Part shown: piece by piece, positions 56,423 through 64,000 of the stretch
How the letters are laid out: each line of letters starts with the position of its first letter
Position numbering within the stretch: the first letter of the stretch is position 1
NCBI GenBank assembly: GCA_021464415.1
Contig: CM038470.1
Span: forward strand, 36,202,099 to 36,266,098
DNA length: 64,000 nucleotides
Source of the DNA: Lonicera japonica
Lineage: Eukaryota; Streptophyta; Magnoliopsida; Dipsacales; Caprifoliaceae
Direction of reading: 5' to 3'
Program-made: the position numbers and the translations under genes
The notes under the pieces: model-generated
Database searches by the model: none
Told to the model about the DNA's origin: nothing
Seen by the model: only the letters and a program-made list of their open reading frames with translations

Positions 56423-57153
56423 CTGTTAGAAAACTAGACTCTTATATGTGAACTTTTGTTTATCTGTTGAATACTCGCTTTTACTGCTTTCCCTACTTCT
56501 GTTGATTGATTGAGAAGAAATCTTTTTCTAAAAAATGGGAGTTTTTCAAAAATACGTAATAAAGATAATGATATTCGTGAAATCAACCTTTCGAACTTTA
56601 CACGCACTTTCACAAATCATGCATTGGTTCTACGAGTGTGAATTTACCCCAAACCCTCGGAAGTATTATAAGTGAGTAGGGAGTTGGCTTGCTTGGGCCA
56701 ACATAAACCGAAAGCATTTACTTCCACTCTCCTTGGCCAAGTAAGCCCCCGAGGTATATCGAGTGACGAGAACACTCACATACCCAGGAAGTATATCAAA
56801 AGGCTCTTGCACGTACCCGCCCCTGGGGTATATCGCAAGGTCTTGCCAAATAGGAGGGAGCCTGAAGCCTTAACCGTTCATACACCTGCACTGCATATAA
56901 GATTGAGTCAAATAAAACACTTGTCAAACAGTCGTAGGGGATGTACCACCCTACAACTTACTTTGTAACACCTTTTTGAAACCCGAGTCTTTTCTCGGCG
57001 ATTTTTAGTGGTTCTTTTGGCAAAAATCGAGTCGCATCGTAGTCTTCCTTCATCTTCGCCACGTGGTTTTGTCTACAGCCGTAATACGACAGACTGGAAG
57101 GTTGGGCCGGTCGAGATCATACCGGAAGACTAGTAAGACCAAGCACACCCGAA

Positions 57154-59035
57154 ATGGCCGATGGGCGCGAGAATCAAGAGACAGAGCAGAGCCTAGCCGA
57201 GGCGTCTGCACCTCAGCCAACTTTAGCCGAGATGCATCGTTTGCTAATGACCGTTAGCATGAATCTAGGAAGTCTCACAAACGAACAGCAGAATACCCGA
57301 GTCCGGGTAGAGGAGTTGTCAACCGGACGGGCCGCACCACCGGAGTTTGAACGACTACCACAGAATCGAGATCAAGGGCAGTCATCGCAAGTACTTCCCC
57401 CAGTCCAAGGAACCAATCCACCACCAACCGGCCCCGTCATGGCCGGTCCCGTTCAGACCGATCCCAACAATCAAAATCAATGGGCCCCGGATTCTGGCCC
57501 CACTTACCAACAACAAGAGCCACCCATCATCTGGCCACAACCTCAGCAAGGCCTTGATCCCCAATACCAACCATGGCCACAAGTCCCCGCAAGACCTATT
57601 CCACCACCGACCCCAGTAGCCCCTCCTAATGAGTACCCAGACATCAACCGACTTCGGGCAGTATATGCAAAATCGGTTATAGCTCGAGAACAGCCCGATG
57701 AGATGTCAAGAGAGAGTGAAGAAATGAAGAAACTAAAAGAGCAGATGAAGGTCCTGCAAAGGAGGATTTCTCTGATAAAAGGGGCAGACGAGATCACAGA
57801 TATGAATGCCTTCTCCCTCTACCCAGAAGCAAGATTACCTCAGGGATTCAAACTCCCTTCCATCACCAAATTTATAGGGACCACACCCCCCCAAAACCCA
57901 TCTACAATCCTACATCAGATCCATGCAAGTGTCTAGTTGTGGAGAACCGGAGCTGGCTTAGGCCTTTCATATGACTCTCACGGGGGCCGCCCCGAGATGG
58001 TTTTTCGATTTGGAGAGACACCACACAAAAACTTGGGGAGCTATCGTCAAGGAGTTCATGACCAAATACGGGTCCAACGAGGATTTGAAAATTACCTGTA
58101 AACACCTGGAAATGGCCAAACAAGGCGAGAAAGAAAGCTTCAGCGATTTCGTCACACGCTGGAGAGAGATGGCCTCCCAAATGTCCAAACGGCCCGATGA
58201 AGAAGAACAGTTGGAGATCATACAGAAGAATTTCACTCCAGCTGTACTGAGTTGCATGGGAAAGCATGTATTCCCACATTTCAGAGCCTTGTTAAGTATG
58301 GGGTCGCAAGTAGAGGAAGAATTGGCCAAGAAGGCAGAGACTGATACCAAGAAAGCCTCATATACCGGAAGAAAGACAGCCACTCCAGCCGTGAATCAAC
58401 TAAGCTCGTACCCATATCAACAAAACCCATTCCAACAGTCACAACAAGCCCCTCCGATGAGTTGGCCTGCACAAGGAGACTCTTCAAATACCGAGGCCAA
58501 GAAAAGGAGAGACTTCTGCACCCTTCCTACTACCCTGGTCAAAAGCCTGGAACTACTCCGGAAGGCTGGACTGATCACCCTGCTCAACCCACGCCCCCCA
58601 CCAAACCCTATTCCCAGCACCTGGAGAATGAATGAAAACTGTGCATACCATCAAGCAGCGGGCCATGACACGGAACGCTGCTTGGCTTTTCGCCATCGTA
58701 TCCAGGACCTCATTGAAGCCGGAACCATTCCCGCACCCGGCAGGCCCAATGTTACCAACAATCCCCTTCCCAACCATGCTCCACCTGCGGGAATTAACGC
58801 ATTGACCACTGATGAGGAAGGCTTTGATCCCGTAGGACTCATTCGGGATGACCCAGCCTATAAGGCACCCGTTGTGTTGCCAGCAAAGGCTCAAGTTGCC
58901 CCAGGCCTCAATCTGATAATTGACCAATGGATGGCTAAGATGAACTTCTTACCCGGGAAGGGTTTAGGAAAAGCAAATCAGGGGATCCGACAACCACTCA
59001 CAATCAAAACCAATCCCGAAAAATCTAGGATATGA
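57154..59035 (+). pseudogene. Tat gag, with frameshift
   Basis: Capsid/nucleocapsid polyprotein. The first frame (57154-57936, 260 residues) has a Pro/Gln-rich N-terminal region and a short coiled coil (MKKLKEQMKVLQRRI, about residues 195-210). A frameshift near 57925 moves the capsid core into the second frame. That frame has a TAG at 57960, then runs 57971-59035: APRWFFDLERHH, FMTKYGSNEDLK and RWREMASQM, the retrotransposon gag core. Next comes a Cys/His block (CAYHQAAGHDTERC, about 58641-58682) and a G-patch-like FLPGKGLGKANQG (about 58955). A TGA at 59033 ends it; the protease follows in the same frame. Confidence 0.87.
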
Positions 59036-59098
59036 TGGACCCATGATAAGAAAAAACAGCCGTGGAAGCCCCGAGGCCCCCCCAAGGAGACAATCTGT

Positions 59099-60556
59099 AT
59101 GACAGAAACCTCCCCTGGAACTTTCAGTTGGTCGGTAGAGCCAGAGTCATCAGAAACTCCAGAAGGATCAGATCCAGCATCTTTTTGGATACAACAAATT
59201 ACCCGTTCAGGAAGAGTATACCAGCCACTGCCAATGGATACCGAGAAAACACTACCTCCAAAGGAAATAAGAGAAGATCGAGTACTGGAACAGTTGAAGA
59301 AAACCCAGGCACACATCACCATTTGGGGCCTCTTGGTTGCCTCCAAACCTCACAGGACCGCCTTCATCAAACTCCTAGATGAGGCTGTCATATCACCCGA
59401 TTCCACACCAGAGCAACTGCCAAACATGATTGGGTCGCTTACAGTCCAAAGAAGTCTGTCATTTTCAGATGAAGACTTATCTCCATTAGGGAGGAAACAC
59501 AGCCTGGCCATCCATATCATTGTCCGGACTCGAGGAAAAATCCTGCCACAGGTCCTCATCGATAACGGGTAAACTATAAACATTTGCCCCCTGAAGACCG
59601 CCAAATGCCTGGGTATCTTGGATTTAGAGCTTTCTCCATCAGCCGTAACCGTCAGGGCGTACGACAACACCAGGAGGGCCGTTCTGGGTTCTCTGAAGCT
59701 CGATCTCATGGTCGGTCCAGGAAACTTTTCGGCCGATTTTCAAATCATAGACATTCCCTCCAGTTTTAACCTCATGTTGGGAAGAGCATGGCTACACGAC
59801 ATAGGAGCACTCCCCTCCTCCTTACACCAGAAGATCAAAATACCGTTCTAAGGAAATATAATCACCATCCAAGGAGATCCTGAGAGGACATTGGCAGATC
59901 TGGAATTACCTATTTTGGGCATCGGGAGCCAGAGCATACAGTTGGGAGGCTTTTCTTATGAGCCTTAAGTACAAGCCCTCACCACCCAGAGAATCTAGTA
60001 TCTACCCCCTGATAATATCCCCGGTCTCAGCACCAAGATCACAAATATGCTGAGAATGATAAAATATTTACTTGGAGCCAGTCTAGGAATGGGGCAGCCG
60101 GGATTACTTCAAGCCTTGGAACCGGTAACAAGGTATGAAAGGGAAGGTTTGGGGTACCAACACACCGAAGAAGACAACCAAGAGAAAAGGATCCGAGGGC
60201 ATCAGTATCCAAGTTTTAGCTCTCTGAATGGATTTTTCGTCAAAGAAGGAGAGGACTTCCCCTTTTGCGACTTTCAAGAGCCTTGGAGAGACAGCGACGG
60301 AGAGAACCTTCCAGGATGGGAAATCTTCTATGAAGAGGACCTGTATGTCAAGGAAAACGTTATACACAGTTTCTCTACCAAATTGACGATTGGGCCGAAA
60401 GAAGAGAATGAAGACAAGGAAGATGAAGAGGAAGAAATGATCAGAGATCTTTTCGACATCATGGCCCTAGGGGATGACGAGCCAAGAGACGACCCTGTAC
60501 ACTTGATACACACTGATCCAGATTACCAAGAAAAGGGGAAAAGAGTGAAATTGTAA
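59099..60556 (+). pseudogene. Tat protease and linker region
   Basis: Aspartic protease of the Tat type: VLIDNG (about 59555-59570), where the Ser after Asp-Asn-Gly is replaced by TAA at 59570-59572, then NICPLKTAKCLGI, VRAYDNTRRAVLG, FQIIDIPSSFNLMLGRAWLH. Further stops at 59849, about 59966 and about 59996. From 60047 the frame has GASLGMGQPGLLQALEP (G-patch-like) and a strongly acidic tract (about 60400-60450), ending TAA 60554. The RT that follows is in a different frame. Confidence 0.83.
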
Positions 60557-60558
60557 GG

Positions 60559-62040
60559 GTGAGAGATAAGAGTGGGGGTAAGACTAAGGAGGAGTCGCTC
60601 CTAGATTTACTTTTTAAACTTGTACCTGTAAGCACTATTATTAATGAAGAAGAATCTGTTTTGCGTTATCCTTTTATTTTTGATTCTGTAATTGCTTATA
60701 TGGAGATGGAAAGACTAAACGAACACCCTGAATGGGAGGAGCAGCGTATACAGAGAGAAGAAGAAGACACTCTCATGATTAACCTCGGGACAGAAGAGGA
60801 AAGAAAAGAGGTCCATATTGGGGCAAGTCTAAGTGAGACAGAAAGAGAGGAATTCACACAAACTCTAAATGAGTATGTGGATATCTTCGCCTGGTCTTAC
60901 GCAGATATGCCAGGTTTGAACAGCCAGATAGTCATGCACGAGATACACACCAAGCCGGAATTTAGGCCCGTCAAGCAGAAGTTGAGAAAACTTACGCCAG
61001 AATGGTCCCTGAAAGTAAAAGAAAAAGTGATGAAACAACTGAGTGTGGGGTTCTTGCGGGTGATCGAGTACCCTTCATGGTTAGCCAACATTGTGCCCAT
61101 TCTAAAGGCAAATGAAAAAGTTCGCATGTGCGTAGATTACCGAGATCTTAATAAAGCTTGCCCGAAAGACGATTTCCCATTACCCAACATTGATTTGATA
61201 GTGGATAATACCGCCAACCCTGCCCTGAAGTCATTTGTAGATGGTTTCGCCGGGTATAATCAGATCAAAATGCACCCGGATCACCAAGGGAAAACAGCAT
61301 TCATCACACCGTGGGGAACATACTGCTACACCGTTATGCCATTCGGGCTGAAGAATGCCGGAGCAATATATCAAAGGGCAGCAGCAGCTATCTTCCACGA
61401 CATGATTCACAAAGAAGTAGAGGTGTATGTGGACGACATGATAATCAAGTCGAAGGAGAGGGAAGGCCATGTACTAGCCTTGCGAGCCTTTTTTGACCGA
61501 CTCCGCCAATATCAGATGAGACTCAATCCGCAGAAATGTGTGTTCAGGGTAACCAAAGGAAAACTCCTGGGATATGTCGTCAGTAAAAAGGGAATCGAGG
61601 TAGACCCTACCAAAGTCCGAGCTATCCAAGACATGCCCGAGCTTCGTACCGAGAAAGAAGTCCGAGGATTTTTAGGTAATTTGTAGTACATCAGCAGGTT
61701 CATCTCTCAGCTTACTCAAACATGCGAAGCCATCTTCAAACTCCTGAGGAAGTCTTCACCAGGAGAATGGGATGATCAATGCCAGGAACCTTTTGATAGA
61801 ATAAAAAACTACCTCTCCAACCCCCCAGTATTAGCCCCACCACAGACCGGACTGCCACTAATCCTATACCTGACCGTCATTGATTCGGTTGCAGGAGCCA
61901 TGCTAGCCCAACATCTGACTGATACACGGAAAGAGTAGGCCATCTACTACATCAGCAAGAAATTATCCCCATTTGAGATAAATTACACGCCGTTAAAGAA
62001 ATCATGCACCGCTCTCGTCTAGGTAACGCAGAAATTACGG
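60559..62040 (+). pseudogene. Tat reverse transcriptase and first RNase H
   Basis: Polymerase part. The RT frame 60559-61686 includes FAWSYADMPGL, VKQKLRKLTPEW, CVDYRDLNKACPKDDFPLP, FGLKNAGAIYQRA and the catalytic YVDD at 61426-61437, all intact. Then TAG 61684, TAG 61936 and TAG 62020 interrupt the same frame as it passes through the first RNase H (YYISKKLSPFEINYTPLKK). Apart from these stops the sequence reads like a recent copy. Confidence 0.9.
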
Positions 62041-62985
62041 CATTACATGCTGGCTTTCCCGGTCATCCTGGCATCACGAATTGATCCATTAAAATATTTC
62101 TTCGAGAAACCGGCTCTCTCGAACCGCATGGCAAAATGGTTATTCCTACTTTCCGAATTTGACATCACCTACATGACCCAGAAGGCAGTCAAAGGCAAGA
62201 TCATAGCTGATTACCTGGCCCACAATCTGATATTGGGAGACATGCTAGAAGAAGCTGAATTCCTGGATGAAACTATCATGAATGTCGAGATCGATGGGGA
62301 CTGGAAATTATACTTTGACGGGGCCGCCAACCGAAATAGAAACGGGATAGGCATCTTGTTAGTCTCTCCAGACCAAACTCACTCCCCGGTATCGTATCGT
62401 CTAGATTTCTTCTGCACCAACAACATGGCCGAGTATGAAGCCTGTATAATCGGGTTAAAGATCGCACTTCAAAGGGGTATAAAGAGAATACAGGTATACG
62501 GAGATTCAGCATTAGTGGTCCACCAAGTTCTGAAGGAATGGAAGATCAGAGATGAGAAATTAGTCCCTTACCTCGCCCGACTGGAGGATGTTGCGGGAAG
62601 GTTTGAGTGTTCAGAATTTTACTATGTCCCCAGGTCACAAAATAGTTTTGTTGATACACTAGCAACCCTGGCATCTATGATCGATATCCCGGAGGGAATG
62701 AAAGAAATAACTCTTACAGTGCAAAGGAAATCAGGACCAGCACACTACATGGCCCTTGAGGTAGAGAATGAAGAGGATGGGGACTCAACCACTTGGTTTT
62801 ATGACATCTGGAACCTGTTAAAAAATCACCGGTATCCCGAGCAAACAGACAAGAGAACACGGGTTACGCTCAAAAGATTAGTATCAAGATTCATACTTTG
62901 CGCCGAGAGGCTATATAAGAGGAATTACGACGGAGCCCATCTCCAATATCTCACTGAAGAAGAATCCATCAAAGTGATGGATTAG
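62041..62985 (+). pseudogene. Tat RNase H end and archaeal-type RNase H
   Basis: Continues the RT frame. It opens with the end of the first RNase H and connection (RMAKWLFLLSEFDITY, about 62127-62174). From about 62300 it has a second RNase H of archaeal type: LYFDGAANRNRNGIGI, NMAEYEACIIGLKIAL, QVYGDSALVVHQV and the closing FVDTLATLASM, with the acidic residues D, E, D and D in place. Ends at TAG 62983. Confidence 0.9.
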
Positions 62986-62991
62986 ATACAC

Positions 62992-64000
62992 GTGGGCGAT
63001 TGTGGACCTCATATGAACGGCCATACACTTGCCCGCAAGATCATCAGACAAGACTATTACTGGTCTACCCTGCAGAACGACTGCGTTAATCACGTACGCC
63101 ATTGCCACAAGTGCCAAATCTATGCTAAATCTCAGAAACTTCCTCTGAAAGAGTTGTACAATATGACTGCTCCCTGGCCTTTCTCAACCTGAGGAATCGA
63201 CGTCATTGGGAAGATTTCGCCCAAAGCCAGCAACGGCCATGAATTTATACTAATGGCCATCGACTACTTCACCAAATGGGTAGAGGCCGAGTATTTTCAA
63301 ACCCTTGACGCCAGAAAAGTTGCCCGATTCATCAGACGGAATATCATCTGTCGGTATGGGGTCCCACACGAGATCATCTCGGACAACGGCACCCACTTCG
63401 AAGGAGAGGCTAATTTCGTCATGGAGGAATACGGTATTACCCGACATAGATCTTCGCCATATTAATCGCAAACCAATGGGGTAGTCGAGGCCGCCAACAA
63501 AAACCTGAAGAATATCCAAAGCAAGATGACCGACACCTGTCGGGACTGGCCAGAGAAATTGCCATATGCATTGTGGGGATACCGCACCACCGAGAGGGTC
63601 TCTATTGGGGCAACCCCGTTTCTCTTACATATGGGATGGAAGCAGTCCTCCCTGTTGAGTTAGAGGTCCCCTCTCTCAGAGTAATGCTAGAGAATTAAGT
63701 CAATGAACTGGAGTGGGTCCAGGCATGTTATAACGAACTAGCCCTACTGGATGAGAAAAGATTGAAAGCCGCGTACCACCATCAAGGGTATCAGAAGAGA
63801 ATCGCTCGAGCATTTAACCAGAAAGTGAATAATCGGGGTATCAATGAGAACGACATCGTATTGAAAGAAATTCGAGAGCCAGCCAGGGACCCAAAGGAAA
63901 AGTTTGGATAGAAGTGGACATGGCCGTACATCGTCAAAAAAATCGATACGGGGGGTGCCGCTATACTCGCTGATTTAGACGGACAGTTACTGCATTTACC
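62992..64000 (+). pseudogene. Tat integrase, partial
   Basis: The zinc-binding HHCC region is HMNGHTLARKI...CHKCQIYA (about 63010-63125). The core has the first catalytic Asp in GIDVIGKI (63193-63216), preceded by TGA 63190, the second in SDNGTHFEG (63379-63405) and the Glu in NGVVEAANK (about 63475-63500), preceded by TAA 63463. A one-base loss near 63620 shifts the frame; the C-terminal part then reads in another frame (TYGMEAVLPVELEVPS, about 63625) with more stops. The window ends near the expected end of the protein. Confidence 0.88.

Larger units (their letters stand above)
54890..64000 (+). mobile_element. Tat-lineage Ty3/gypsy element, 3' part outside window
   Basis: Order: 5' LTR (54890-56403), primer-binding site (56405), leader, gag (57154-59035), protease (59099-59851), G-patch and acidic region (about 60047-60556), RT (60559-61686), RNase H, a second archaeal-type RNase H (about 62280-62700) and integrase (from about 62990). 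The second RNase H between the first and the integrase marks the Tat lineage. Many stops and at least three frameshifts show it is inactive. Inserted in the PMD pseudogene; its target duplication cannot be checked because the 3' LTR is out of view. Confidence 0.93.

Noticed and set aside
57902..58383. Minus-strand frames of 125 and 138 residues
   Set aside because: Antisense shadows of the Tat gag core.
59062..59382. Plus-strand frame of 106 residues overlapping the Tat protease
   Set aside because: Out-of-frame reading of the protease region; no family resemblance.

Overview
This window is plant nuclear DNA, almost certainly from a eudicot angiosperm. It holds an intron-containing type-a terpene synthase, plant-type Ty1/copia and Ty3/gypsy elements, a LINE, a Cassandra-type 5S-like LTR, a Pack-MULE and a plant mobile domain pseudogene. 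The only gene that looks intact is the minus-strand terpene synthase at 2112-4610 (seven exons, about 575 residues). Nearly everything else is transposable-element sequence in several nested layers, or AT-rich spacer.

Layout. 1-618 is a minus-strand LTR fragment, followed by the terpene synthase 3' flank and gene. 4.8-5.3 kb is a tandem repeat. 5.86-11.0 kb is a 5'-truncated LINE. 11.3 kb holds a 190-bp TRIM-like solo LTR. 12797-27134 is one copia element with 204-bp LTRs and a TATAC target duplication. Two elements sit inside it: a 1.64-kb solo LTR (13493-15130, duplication TATCT) and a minus-strand, pol-deleted Athila-like gypsy element (17605 to about 25340). 28941-31704 repeats 1-2670 and carries a truncated terpene synthase pseudogene with two in-frame stops. 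31.7-36.8 kb holds LINE ORF1 debris, a Tat-type LTR fragment, a Tat-type solo LTR (duplication ATTAC) and a minus-strand copia remnant. 36936-38654 is a Pack-MULE (9-bp target duplication, TIRs of about 250 bp) carrying fragments that resemble a Kunitz inhibitor gene and a PIP5K gene. 38.7-44.7 kb is AT-rich with MITE-like inverted repeats. 44.7-51.1 kb is a copia LTR, a second LINE ORF1 fragment and a cluster of Tat-type LTRs. 51.2-52.2 kb is a 63-bp minisatellite split by a Cassandra solo LTR. 53.1-54.9 kb is a plant mobile domain pseudogene, and 54890 to the window end is a Tat-lineage gypsy element (5' LTR, gag, protease, RT, two RNase H domains, integrase), decayed by stops and frameshifts.

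The most unusual signal is architectural. Several different LTRs carry arrays of 12-bp perfect palindromes just upstream of their TATA box, and the palindrome differs between families: TGTCGCGCGACA in the main Tat family, AGCCGCGCGGCT and AGCCGTACGGCT in a related Tat subfamily, AAGATCGATCTT in the Athila-like solo LTR. The first palindrome also occurs in the presumed promoter of the plant mobile domain pseudogene, which is not an LTR. Element ends were fixed by eye from TG...CA termini and matching target duplications. Lineage names rest on protein motifs and primer-binding-site look, not on database searches.
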